Made by a program: the position numbers and the translations under genes. Source: Vagococcus allomyrinae (GTDB taxonomy: Bacteria; Bacillota; Bacilli; Lactobacillales; Vagococcaceae). From it: a stretch of 64,000 nucleotides of DNA. The notes under the pieces were generated by a model. The model worked only from the letters and a program-made list of their open reading frames with translations. It was not told the origin of the DNA and ran no database searches. This document shows, in pieces, positions 8,445-16,380 of this stretch; the stretch's first letter is position 1, and each line of letters begins with the position of its first letter. Location of the stretch: assembly GCF_017829975.1 (NCBI RefSeq), contig NZ_JAEEGA010000008.1, positions 186,001 to 250,000 of the forward strand, written 5' to 3'.

Positions 8445-9512
8445 CTATATTTTATGTTTACTTGCCTCATTCATTTGATAAACGAGGGCCAAAATTTCAG
8501 CCATCGTTTCATACATTTCAATCGGTATCGGGTCCCCTACATTGGTCGCCTTATAAAGTGCCCTAGCAACAGGTTTATTCTCAATCAATGGAATCCTGTG
8601 ACCTTTAGCTTCTTCGCGAATCTTTTGAGCGAGAAAGTCGGCACCTTTTGCAATCACAACCGGCGCACTATCACGGCTTTTTTCATAGCGAATTGCGACT
8701 GCTAAATGAGTGGGATTGGTTAAGACAACGGTGGCATCTTTAACATTTGCCATCATGCCGCTTACCATCTGCTGGTACATCCCCCTGCGCTGTGATTTAA
8801 CATGAGGATCCCCTTCTTGCTCCTTATACTCGTCTTTAATATCTTGTTTAGACATTCGCAAATTTTTGCGGAACATAAATCGCTGATAGATGTAATCAAT
8901 AATCCCTAACACAGATAAAACAAACGCAATTTTCAAACTCAAGGTTCGAATAAAGGCTAAAATGAATGGCAATAAACGTTCAACTCCGTAATTCCCAATA
9001 TTGAGAAACTCTGTCAGAACTTCTGTAATCTCATTTAACGTCAAATAAAAAATAATCACTAATTTGCAGATATTTTTTACTAGACCAAACATCGCTTTTG
9101 AGCTAAAAATATTTTTAAATCCACTGATCGGATTCAATCGCTTAAAATCTGGTTTTAAAGGTTTGCCCGTCAACAAGAACCCTACTTGGCCAAGACTCAC
9201 CAGCCAAGCACTGAGGAATCCTATAACCAGAAAAGGCGCGATCATTAGGAGCAAGGCTAACATACTCTGAAGACCTATTGCACCTAAGTTATTTTCTAGT
9301 TTTAGCAGATCATAACCTTTAGAAAAATGACTCTCCAAAAGCTTAAAAGATTGCTTGGTCACGAATTCCCACAAAGGGACGATCATCACCGCAAAGACCA
9401 CAAAAGTAACTGCTGAAGTTAGTTCCGGACTTTTGGTTAACTCCCCTTTTTGCCTAGCATCCCGCAAACGTTTTGGGGTGGGCTTTTCGGTTTTGCCATC
9501 TTTATCCGCCAC
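8445..9512 (-). CDS. flhB: Flagellar export switch protein FlhB
   Basis: A 355-residue export gate protein. Four membrane segments lie between about residues 30 and 210, and the cytoplasmic domain contains the autocleavage motif NPTH at 266-269 ('VVLTNPTHLAVAIRYE'). Cleavage between Asn and Pro switches export from rod/hook to filament substrates in response to the hook ruler FliK, which is encoded in the same operon. The start is a GTG at 9512, with GAGGTG about 9 bases upstream and 10 bp after the fliR stop. The N-terminus 'KTEKPTPKRLRDARQKGEL' is typical of the family. Nothing unusual was seen. Confidence 0.96.
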   Translation of the reverse strand: MADKDGKTEKPTPKRLRDARQKGELTKSPELTSAVTFVVFAVMIVPLWEFVTKQSFKLLESHFSKGYDLLKLENNLGAIGLQSMLALLLMIAPFLVIGFLSAWLVSLGQVGFLLTGKPLKPDFKRLNPISGFKNIFSSKAMFGLVKNICKLVIIFYLTLNEITEVLTEFLNIGNYGVERLLPFILAFIRTLSLKIAFVLSVLGIIDYIYQRFMFRKNLRMSKQDIKDEYKEQEGDPHVKSQRRGMYQQMVSGMMANVKDATVVLTNPTHLAVAIRYEKSRDSAPVVIAKGADFLAQKIREEAKGHRIPLIENKPVARALYKATNVGDPIPIEMYETMAEILALVYQMNEASKHKI

Positions 9513-9522
9513 TTACCACACC

Positions 9523-10281
9523 TCACTTAATCAGAGATTCAACAAATTCATGTAAATACTCGCCAATTTTTGGCATCATATGAGTAATTGATTGGACAAC
9601 ATTAGGTAACAACATCATCATAAAAAAGAAACTAACTAAAATTTTTAATGGCATCCCTAACATCAAAACATTAATTTGTGGGACACTGCGAGAAATAATT
9701 CCCAAGACAATATCAACAATTAACGCCACTACAATCATCGGTGCTCCTAAAACTAAACCTATTCGAAAAACCTCCGAAAATAAATGAACAACTCCCTCCA
9801 CACTCATGCCGGTCAGTGTTGCTGTACCGATTGGAATTAACTTAAACGAGTCAAGCAAACCTTGGATTACCATATGGTGCATATCAGTAAAAAAGAAAAT
9901 ACTCAGCGCCAGCCAATAATAAAGACGACCATAATTTGACGCATGAACCCCAGTAGCAGGATCATAAATTGACCCCATAGAAAATCCTACTTGAAAATCA
10001 ATTAACTGTCCGGCAATCTCAATTCCAGTAAAAATCAACTGTGTTACAAATCCCATTGCTAAGCCGATCAAGACTTCTCTAATCACATAAAAAAGTAACA
10101 CATATAAATTTTCTACCATCACCACTTGTTCACTTAAGCCGTTGACTGACATTGTAAACGCCACTGCTAACATGACTTTCGCTATAGTTGGCATACTTTT
10201 AAAAGAAAAACCCGGTGAAACAACTATAAAGGCCGTTATCCGACTAAATATCAGCAATAAGTCAATTAATTTTTCTGACAC
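9523..10281 (-). CDS. fliR: Flagellar export gate protein FliR
   Basis: A 252-residue polytopic membrane protein with about six hydrophobic segments and the conserved FliR loop 'FQVGFSMGSIYDPATG' near residues 96-111. FliR, FliP and FliQ make the export gate core at the base of the flagellum. It lies between fliQ (36 bp upstream) and flhB (10 bp downstream), which is the standard Firmicute order. Length and membrane pattern match the family. Confidence 0.94.
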   Translation of the reverse strand: MSEKLIDLLLIFSRITAFIVVSPGFSFKSMPTIAKVMLAVAFTMSVNGLSEQVVMVENLYVLLFYVIREVLIGLAMGFVTQLIFTGIEIAGQLIDFQVGFSMGSIYDPATGVHASNYGRLYYWLALSIFFFTDMHHMVIQGLLDSFKLIPIGTATLTGMSVEGVVHLFSEVFRIGLVLGAPMIVVALIVDIVLGIISRSVPQINVLMLGMPLKILVSFFFMMMLLPNVVQSITHMMPKIGEYLHEFVESLIK

Positions 10282-10317
10282 TAAACCACCTTCTTCAAAC
10301 GCTAATTTCTCAATTCA

Positions 10318-10581
10318 CTATAACGTGGCAATCAATTTAAAAATTGACTTAGTAAATTCTACTAGGGTATTCAGCATAAAATTTCCGACAAAAATTAAAG
10401 TTAAAAACACCGCAATTAATTTGGGGACAAAACTCAATGTTTGTTCCTGAATCTGAGTAGTCGCTTGCAAAATACTAACCAGCAAACCAACAACCATGGC
10501 AACTGCTAACACTGGTCCGGCTATCATAATGATCTTTAAAAATGCCTCACCAATTACATCTAAGACTATTTGTACTGTCAT
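10318..10581 (-). CDS. fliQ: Flagellar export gate protein FliQ
   Basis: An 87-residue protein with two membrane helices separated by the conserved 'ILQATTQIQEQTLSFVPK' loop, diagnostic for FliQ. It stacks with FliP and FliR to make the helical export gate. It is encoded between fliP (56 bp upstream) and fliR (36 bp downstream). The ATG at 10581 is preceded by a GAGGGG-type site in the gap. Size and sequence are ordinary for the family. Confidence 0.94.
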   Translation of the reverse strand: MTVQIVLDVIGEAFLKIIMIAGPVLAVAMVVGLLVSILQATTQIQEQTLSFVPKLIAVFLTLIFVGNFMLNTLVEFTKSIFKLIATL

Positions 10582-10637
10582 CTGTTTCCCCTCTTACAGT
10601 GTTTGATTTTATTAACATAGCTTTAAGATCATTGTGG

Positions 10638-11384
10638 TTAATGAAACCCTCTTACTAAGGATTCAACCACAAGATACCAACCATCTACCAACACAAATAG
10701 CAATAATTTGAAAGGTAAAGAGATCATCACCGGGGATAACATAAACATTCCCATAGACATCAAAATGCTGGAAACCGCCATGTCAATAATTAAAAAAGGA
10801 ATAAAAATTAAAAAACCAATACTAAAGGCCGTCCGCAACTCACTGATCAAAAAAGCCGGAATAATTACTGTTAATGCCAGATCCTCTGGTTCCTTGACTT
10901 GATCTTTGCCGGAATTTTTCAAAAACAACTCTAAATCTTTTTCTCTGGTCTCTTTTAACATAAATGTTTTCATCGGTTTTTCAGCAAGCCCTATAGCTTG
11001 AGATTGGCTAATCTCATCCTTCATTAAAGGCTGTATTGCCACATTGTTAATCTCAGTATATACAGGTTGCATGATAAAAAAGGTTAGAAACAAAGCAATG
11101 CCAATCAGTACCTGATTCGGCGGCGTCTGCTGTGTTCCCAGGGAACTTCTTACAAAAGATAAAACCATAATAATACGGGTAAAGGAGGTAGTTAAAATTA
11201 ACAACGTGGGAATTAATGTTAAAACGGTCATTAAAACAAACATCTTAATTGTATCTGGACTGCTGTTATTACCAGCTAATTTAGTCACTGTATCTGTTAT
11301 TTCATCCACATCTACTGCTAAAACTTGCTGCCCCCACCCTAATAACCCCAGAATCAAAAGCAGACCACTTAACTTTAACTTCAC
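10638..11384 (-). CDS. fliP: Flagellar export gate protein FliP
   Basis: A 248-residue protein with an N-terminal signal peptide (about 1-23) and four further membrane segments. FliP markers are 'TSFTRIIMVLSFVRSSLGTQQTPPNQVLIG' and the C-terminal 'PVMISLPFKLLLFVLVDGW'. Five FliP subunits form most of the export gate. The GTG start at 11384 overlaps the fliO stop (GTGA), so the two are translationally coupled. That is expected, because FliO assists FliP assembly. Confidence 0.95.
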   Translation of the reverse strand: MKLKLSGLLLILGLLGWGQQVLAVDVDEITDTVTKLAGNNSSPDTIKMFVLMTVLTLIPTLLILTTSFTRIIMVLSFVRSSLGTQQTPPNQVLIGIALFLTFFIMQPVYTEINNVAIQPLMKDEISQSQAIGLAEKPMKTFMLKETREKDLELFLKNSGKDQVKEPEDLALTVIIPAFLISELRTAFSIGFLIFIPFLIIDMAVSSILMSMGMFMLSPVMISLPFKLLLFVLVDGWYLVVESLVRGFH

Positions 11385-11755
11385 AGTTTTTTCCTCTTCC
11401 CTGACGATGTTATCACCTTGAGAAGTTTGTGACTTAACTGTTGATACTCGTCACTCTTTTCCAGTTGAAGTGCCCGCTCCTCAGCTTGTCTTACTTGAAT
11501 CTCACGGGTATCTGCTTCGCTGAGCTCTTTAATAATTTCATTTTTATCATGGGTAAAACTCATCAAGTAGTAACTGCCACAAATACAGACAATACTAAGG
11601 GATGAGTCCTTATTAATCGGCATTTTTTCAATGACCTGAATATTCTTACTATTTTTTGTCACATAACGATTTAGATACTTCAATACATAATTCGCTAGTA
11701 AGATGATGGCAAAAAGAAAGAAAATACTTTTTATTAAATAGATCAAACCACTCAT
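11381..11755 (-). CDS. fliO: Flagellar biosynthesis protein FliO/FliZ
   Basis: A 124-residue protein with one membrane helix (about 4-24) followed by a small cytoplasmic domain with 'NIQVIEKMPINKDSSLSIV', the FliO/FliZ core. FliO helps the FliP ring to assemble. ATG 11755 is used because AAGGAGGT lies 8 bases upstream; the ORF extends 16 codons further without support. It overlaps fliP by GTGA. In Bacillus, fliM, fliY and cheY lie between fliL and this gene; here only a 92-bp gap separates it from fliL. The sequence is poorly conserved across bacteria, so the call leans on position as well as the membrane anchor. Confidence 0.82.
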   Translation of the reverse strand: MSGLIYLIKSIFFLFAIILLANYVLKYLNRYVTKNSKNIQVIEKMPINKDSSLSIVCICGSYYLMSFTHDKNEIIKELSEADTREIQVRQAEERALQLEKSDEYQQLSHKLLKVITSSGKRKKL

Positions 11756-11847
11756 TCCAGCGACCTCCTTAACTGTTGCGCCTCGATATGTACAAGCTGG
11801 CAAATTACCAGGCTAACTAATGTTACACCACTCTGCCCAGTATCCTC

Positions 11848-12345
11848 CTACTGGATAACCAAATTCGTAATAAACACCTCACGAACTAAAGCTGAGCCAT
11901 AATCTTTGTTAACCTGTTCTTTAATCTCCTGTTTCAAATTATCAACCCCATTTTTTTCGTGAAGAATACTTTCCGCCTCTTTTTGGCGAAGGGTGTTAAT
12001 AATGCTGTCTCGGATTAAATCTTTACTTGTGGCAATGACTTCTGCATTTTTTTCACTTGAGACCATCAGCGAAAGCTGAACCTTAATGTAAGGCATCTCA
12101 TTGTTTTTGCTTTTAGCCAAGTTCACCAAAAATTCGTCTAAAGGCACTGACACCTCATGTTCACTAAACTTTTGATCTACCTCTTCTGGCACTTCTTTCC
12201 CATGCACTTGATTAGAAAAATAATTGCCAATAAAAGTTCCCACTGCACCGCCACCAATCGCAATAATCAAAACTGCGATCACGAGTAACATCGTTTTATT
12301 ACGCTTTTTAGGTTTATCATGTTGTTCATCGATTTTTTCAGCCAT
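11848..12345 (-). CDS. fliL: Flagellar basal-body-associated protein FliL
   Basis: A 165-residue protein with a basic cytoplasmic N-terminus, one membrane helix (about 18-40) and an extracytoplasmic domain containing the FliL pattern 'VSVPLDEFLVNLA' and 'LIRDSIINTLRQKEAESIL'. FliL surrounds the MotA-MotB stator and supports torque. It follows flbD by 18 bp. The C-terminus 'VREVFITNLVIQ' is typical. The absence of fliM and fliN/fliY directly after it is unusual for Firmicutes. Confidence 0.93.
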   Translation of the reverse strand: MAEKIDEQHDKPKKRNKTMLLVIAVLIIAIGGGAVGTFIGNYFSNQVHGKEVPEEVDQKFSEHEVSVPLDEFLVNLAKSKNNEMPYIKVQLSLMVSSEKNAEVIATSKDLIRDSIINTLRQKEAESILHEKNGVDNLKQEIKEQVNKDYGSALVREVFITNLVIQ

Positions 12346-12363
12346 TTACTTGCACCTCCCAGT

Positions 12364-12600
12364 TCAATTGCTTTCATTTTCTCCCTGATTAGCTTTACTG
12401 ATTAACGCTCTTGGCGGGTTGCTATGAACCGCTTGTTGAAAAGTTAACACTAACTCAACCACCCGTTCAGGCGTCTCTCGAACCATAAGTGTTTTCCCAT
12501 CAACTAGCGTAATCACAGTATCTGGAGATGCTTCTATTCGATAAATCAGGGTGCTATTTAAGAAAAAAACTTGTTGGTTCATGGTCGTTAATTTAATCAT
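12364..12600 (-). CDS. flbD: Flagellar protein FlbD/SwrD
   Basis: A 78-residue protein with the FlbD/SwrD family core 'FFLNSTLIYRIEASPDTVITLVDGKTLMV' followed by 'ETPERVVELVLTFQ'. In Bacillus the homologue SwrD increases flagellar torque. The ATG at 12600 has AGGGAG 8 bases upstream; an in-frame GTG three codons earlier sits inside that site and is rejected. It lies between flgE and fliL, the usual place. Confidence 0.88.
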   Translation of the reverse strand: MIKLTTMNQQVFFLNSTLIYRIEASPDTVITLVDGKTLMVRETPERVVELVLTFQQAVHSNPPRALISKANQGENESN

Positions 12601-12634
12601 CTCAGCCACTCCCTTTTTTAGCGTTTCTACTTAA

Positions 12635-13537
12635 CTATCGTTTTAAATTAATCAATTCTTGTAGCATTTCATCTGAAGTGGAAATGCTTCTTGAATTTGC
12701 CTGATAAGCCCGGCTGGCAATAATCATCTCCGTAAACTCATTTGCTAAATCTACATTAGAACCTTCCAATGACCCTTGAACCAACCTTCCTGAACCTTCT
12801 GTTCCAGCAGTGACAACAACTGGTTCACCTGAATTAGCTGTTTGTGCATAATTATTACCACCCATTTTTTCTAAACCATCAGCATTTGAAAATGTCGCCA
12901 CTGAAATCTGACCAATCACATAGGAATTATCATCACTGTACTTTCCTGTCACTAGGCCAGTCGAATCAATACTGTAATTTACCAAATCTAATTCTTTGCC
13001 GTTTACGGTCAGTTTATTCTTAATTTCAATCGGACCTATCTGATCATTATTAGTTAAATCAGTATTCGGATCAAAGTCTTTATCATTTTCAACTGGATTA
13101 CCCCCTACTGTTCCACGCCCCATCACCTTATAACCGTCAGCGTTTGTTAAGGTACCATTATTATCAAGAACAAATCCGCCATCTCGAGTGTAGTATTTGG
13201 TTTGATCATCGCCACCTTTTTGTAAGATAAAAAAGCCACTGCCGTCTAAGGCAAAATCTAAGGCACGACCTGTCGGTTGAGGTGTCCCATTTTCCATCAT
13301 TGTATCGATTGACCCCACTTTAACCCCTAGACCAACTTGTCGAGCATTAACCCCGCCCATTCCATTTGCTGTTGGTCCCTGAGCATTTGCCGCCGTTTGA
13401 CTCATTAAATCCTGAAAGCGAACTCGGCCGGCCTTAAAGCCGACAGTATTAACGTTGGCAATATTATTTGAAACAACATCCATCTTTGTCTGCAGGCTTT
13501 TCATCCCACTAACTCCTGAATAAAGTGATTTAAGCAT
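12635..13537 (-). CDS. flgE: Flagellar hook protein FlgE
   Basis: A 300-residue hook protein. It starts 'MLKSLYSGVSGMKSLQTKMD' with the 'SNNIANVNTVGFK' signature at about 24-36, continues with 'LDFALDGSGFFIL', and ends with 'EGSNVDLANEFTEMIIASRAYQ' and 'STSDEMLQELINLKR'. These features are close to Bacillus FlgE (264 residues), with about 36 extra residues in the middle domain, around 150-200. The protein forms the flexible universal joint between rod and filament. AGGAGG precedes the ATG. The preceding gene in the operon, which would normally be the small TIGR02530-type flagellar protein, is damaged. Confidence 0.93.
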   Translation of the reverse strand: MLKSLYSGVSGMKSLQTKMDVVSNNIANVNTVGFKAGRVRFQDLMSQTAANAQGPTANGMGGVNARQVGLGVKVGSIDTMMENGTPQPTGRALDFALDGSGFFILQKGGDDQTKYYTRDGGFVLDNNGTLTNADGYKVMGRGTVGGNPVENDKDFDPNTDLTNNDQIGPIEIKNKLTVNGKELDLVNYSIDSTGLVTGKYSDDNSYVIGQISVATFSNADGLEKMGGNNYAQTANSGEPVVVTAGTEGSGRLVQGSLEGSNVDLANEFTEMIIASRAYQANSRSISTSDEMLQELINLKR

Positions 13538-13627
13538 TTTTTTCCTCCTGATTTAACTTTTTTATTTTCTGTCATTGGTTCTGCTTCAGTCATTCCACAG
13601 AATCACAGCCTCTTGTCAGTCCAGCTG

Positions 13628-13905
13628 CTAGCTAAAGAAATTGATACTGTCAATATTGGTGACATCCTTTAATTCCAAATGATCCACAACCGTCACAATG
13701 GTTCGTTGCATCAAGCTCGTAATAAATCCTGTTTCCTTATAAACTATCAAACAATCACGACTACCTTTTAAGATCATCTCAGTGATAACTTGAGACAATG
13801 TCTTTTTATCTCTTTCACCTATATAGTTCCTATTAAATAATCCAATGGAACTATCTGTCTGATTATTTAACATGATGTATCTAACTGGATATTTCGTTCA
13901 AACAT
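13628..13905 (-). pseudogene. Remnant of small flagellar operon protein (TIGR02530-like), broken by a repeat
   Basis: An 81-codon ORF at 13628-13873 ends 'RTIVTVVDHLELKDVTNIDSINFF' with 'KGSRDCLIVYKETGFIT' before it. This matches the C-terminal half of the small flagellar protein that follows flgD in Bacillus and relatives. Its first 19 codons (MLNNQTDSSIGLFNRNYIG) are not family-like; they are the translation of the palindromic repeat at 13821-13880. Just upstream, in another frame, ATG 13905 begins 'MFERNIQLDTS' and then stops inside the repeat. That piece resembles the family's missing 'R..eRnIqL' segment. No good ribosome site precedes ATG 13873. The simplest reading is a gene split and frameshifted by the repeat; a functional short form starting inside the repeat cannot be excluded. 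Function is unknown even for intact homologues. Confidence 0.6.
13821..13880. repeat. Palindromic interspersed repeat, copy 1 (inside flagellar gene remnant)
   Basis: Two overlapping perfect inverted repeats are visible: ATAGTTCC (13823-13830) with GGAACTAT (13847-13854), and TTAAATAATC (13833-13842) with GATTATTTAA (13861-13870). They are interleaved, so the transcript could form one stem, the other, or a pseudoknot. Near-identical sequence recurs at 28366-28499, and a related copy occurs at 54281-54334 in the opposite orientation. The shared end is CTGATTATTTAACAGGATGTAT-like. No transposase is encoded. A non-autonomous miniature element is likely. Confidence 0.8.
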
Positions 13906-14030
13906 AGGTCTTTTAGCAGGTTAGGAAATGGTGTGGAACACTCTTCCCAACCTCTCCCCTCACCAATTGCTTCTGAGGTAATTGACAGACAATCATCCTG
14001 TCACATAGGATACCGCTGATCCTTCGCGGT

Positions 14031-14453
14031 TTACATGCCTAATTCTAAAATATTACTCATCAAGTAATCCTTGCCATTAACTTCGATAGTCGCAAAACCT
14101 GTGGCAAATTTCACTTTATCAATCTTACCAGAGACTGTCTTATCACCATCCATAACTTTGACTTCCTTGCCAATCATGCTGATTGCTTGTTGTTGCTGAG
14201 TCATCATCATCGTGTATTCGACATTGGAACTCAAGGTTTGAATCTGCTCTAAAGTAGTAAATTGGACCAATTGAGAAATATAATCCGTTCCCCCGCTACT
14301 ACCGCCACTTTCCCCTCCTAATGAAGGATTGCTCATCGATGCCGCTAAGATTTTTAAAAAGTCATTCATATCAATACCACTGGAATTTTGGCTTTTTGCA
14401 CTTGACGATACGCTGCTTCTTCCCATAGGCATTTGGGAACTTATTTCGGTCAT
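14031..14453 (-). CDS. flgD: Flagellar hook cap protein FlgD
   Basis: A 140-residue protein with the FlgD N-terminal pattern 'MNDFLKILAASMSNP' (about 25-39), 'DYISQLVQFTTLEQIQTLSS' and a C-terminal part 'ISMIGKEVKVMDG'. FlgD caps the growing hook and promotes FlgE polymerisation. It is short compared with enterobacterial FlgD and resembles the Bacillus form. It follows fliK by 24 bp. The 157 bp after its stop holds the damaged small gene and looks non-coding. Confidence 0.92.
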   Translation of the reverse strand: MTEISSQMPMGRSSVSSSAKSQNSSGIDMNDFLKILAASMSNPSLGGESGGSSGGTDYISQLVQFTTLEQIQTLSSNVEYTMMMTQQQQAISMIGKEVKVMDGDKTVSGKIDKVKFATGFATIEVNGKDYLMSNILELGM

Positions 14454-14477
14454 CTGACCCCTCCTATCTGATTTAGC

Positions 14478-15896
14478 TTAAACTAAAATGTCAACTCGAT
14501 CTGCTAAATCATTCACCACCTCAAGTTGCTTTGCTTCATAGTGAGAGCTTTGCCGAATTGATTTACCACGTTGCTGATGGGCGTGCTGCTGTTGTTCAAA
14601 ATGACCATTAAAATCAAAGGTGTTGGAATTTGTGTTTTGTAAGGCAACATCAACCTTATTCACTACTATCTGCTGCTTGGCCAAGTTTTGCTCCAACAGA
14701 GGCAAACAGGTTTCAACTAACTCCCTAACGCCCTCACTTCCGACTAAAAATTTTGCTGAAATTTTCCCTTCTTCAAATTTGACTAAAATCTCTAGCTGTC
14801 CCAATTTTTCAGGCTGCAATGTCAATTTGAAAACTTCTTGACCACTCTTACCTAATTGAGTCAAGGTCTCGGCTAGTCTTGGCATATTTTGATCCTGGAA
14901 ATCCTTAACTACTTCAGGCGACGGCGTTTGAGACATTTTCTGAGCTAACAACGGTTGATCAGTCGCTTTGCTTGTTGTTAGTGACTGGCCCACCGCTGAG
15001 GGAACTGGTTCTGTTGTGATATCTAAATTGTTATTGGTCACAACTGGCTCTGCTTCTAATGGGAGCGTCGGTTTCACTTCAACCGAAGGCTCAGCCACTT
15101 GAAACAGCTCCCCCTCGACTTGTTCCATTTCAACGAAATCAACTTCTCGAGATATTGACTGCTTATTTCTCAATTTATTCTGATCGACGCCGTTGTTTTT
15201 TTCTTCAGTCACAACGTCTTCCGTTGGTCTCATAACTCCTTTTACAATATCGCCGAACTCTGACTTTTCAGCGGGCATTTCAACGGGCATTTCATCGACC
15301 AATAAAGCCGTTGGTTCCTTCTCCTGAACGTTAAGATCAGTCTGAAAAAACGTAACAGTCCCATCACGAACATGTCGAATTGACTCTAGCCCATCACTTT
15401 GCTCCCTCAGGCTGGCATTCATGCCAAGTGAAACCTCTGCTAACTGAGATTGGTTAGCGGGTCTAATCTTTTCCTCAACTGCATTTTGAACCACGATCTC
15501 TTCCGGTATAGCTATCAGATCGCTAACCGTTCCTTCACTTTCAATTGTCGGCGAAACTGAAGTCCCCTTACTTGTCGCAGATAAAGCTGTCGTAACTTGC
15601 TCCGGTAATTGATTTCCCCCCAGATTAAGCGTGTACGGAAGTATCATTAACTCACTGGCTTCATCCTTGTTTTCTTTATATTTTGGTAGGGTCGATTCAG
15701 CTATTTCCGGCTGCTCTGATTCTTCCCCGACACACTCCTCAACAAGTCCGCTTGACTCATGAATATCTTCCCTTGTTTCACTCACTGCATGTCCTTTTAT
15801 CGCTGAAATCAATGATGACTCAAATTGTTGTTGATCCACTTGGACCTTTTCAGCAATCGAGACGTCTACAACCGCTTCAATTCCTTGAACTTCCAT
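14478..15896 (-). CDS. fliK: Flagellar hook-length control protein FliK
   Basis: A 472-residue protein with a long Glu/Val/Pro-rich, low-conservation ruler region (about 1-330) and a compact C-terminal Flg_hook domain (about 335-425) containing 'FKLTLQPEKLGQLEILVKFEEG'. The Gln/His-rich tail follows. FliK is secreted during hook assembly and, through FlhB, switches export specificity when the hook is complete. It is followed by flgD and preceded by fliJ, the standard order. The long N-terminal part is what is expected of a molecular ruler and explains its weak similarity to other proteins. Confidence 0.9.
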   Translation of the reverse strand: MEVQGIEAVVDVSIAEKVQVDQQQFESSLISAIKGHAVSETREDIHESSGLVEECVGEESEQPEIAESTLPKYKENKDEASELMILPYTLNLGGNQLPEQVTTALSATSKGTSVSPTIESEGTVSDLIAIPEEIVVQNAVEEKIRPANQSQLAEVSLGMNASLREQSDGLESIRHVRDGTVTFFQTDLNVQEKEPTALLVDEMPVEMPAEKSEFGDIVKGVMRPTEDVVTEEKNNGVDQNKLRNKQSISREVDFVEMEQVEGELFQVAEPSVEVKPTLPLEAEPVVTNNNLDITTEPVPSAVGQSLTTSKATDQPLLAQKMSQTPSPEVVKDFQDQNMPRLAETLTQLGKSGQEVFKLTLQPEKLGQLEILVKFEEGKISAKFLVGSEGVRELVETCLPLLEQNLAKQQIVVNKVDVALQNTNSNTFDFNGHFEQQQHAHQQRGKSIRQSSHYEAKQLEVVNDLADRVDILV

Positions 15897-15922
15897 TTTT
15901 CACCACCTTTCACAGACAGTCC

Positions 15923-16357
15923 TTAACTCACTGACGATTGAAAACGCAAAGTTCCCATCTCATCAAGATCCTTCTGTTCCTGACGCTTTTCTTCTTTGGC
16001 ATAAGCTTCATATTGCCGTTCTTTTAACTTCTCTAATATTTTCCGATCTTGTTGAGCGCCGATTAAGACTTGTCGTTCCGCCTCAGTTTCATGATTGACT
16101 TTTTCAAGTGCCCGCTTTTGCAAGACGATTTGTTCATCCAAATAATTTTTATACAGATGCTGTTGTCTCAAAGTATTGACGTTTATAAAATTAGTAGTTG
16201 ACACTTTCAACTCCCGACTAGCCGCGACTATCTCTGCTAAAATGGCTTCCTGTTCCATCTGTTCAAATCGTTTTTGCATAAAGTTCTTCTTGGCAAATTC
16301 TTCTTGAGCTTCACGCCAATTAAGAACTTTTGCCATGCTAAATTGATACTTGCCCAC
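15923..16357 (-). CDS. fliJ: Flagellar export chaperone FliJ
   Basis: A 144-residue almost entirely coiled-coil protein rich in Glu, Gln and Lys, with no membrane segment. Length, composition and position directly after fliI identify FliJ. The family inserts into the centre of the FliI ATPase ring and links it to FlhA. The start is a GTG at 16357 after GAGGGAAAGTA; an internal ATG at residue 8 is possible. Sequence conservation is low, so context carries much of the weight. Confidence 0.85.
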   Translation of the reverse strand: MGKYQFSMAKVLNWREAQEEFAKKNFMQKRFEQMEQEAILAEIVAASRELKVSTTNFINVNTLRQQHLYKNYLDEQIVLQKRALEKVNHETEAERQVLIGAQQDRKILEKLKERQYEAYAKEEKRQEQKDLDEMGTLRFQSSVS

Positions 16358-16380
16358 TACTTTCCCTCATTTCCAATTCC

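Noticed and set aside
13881-14030. Possible intact N-terminal half of the small flagellar gene after flgD
   Set aside because: All three frames are interrupted by stops; only an 11-codon family-like piece remains.
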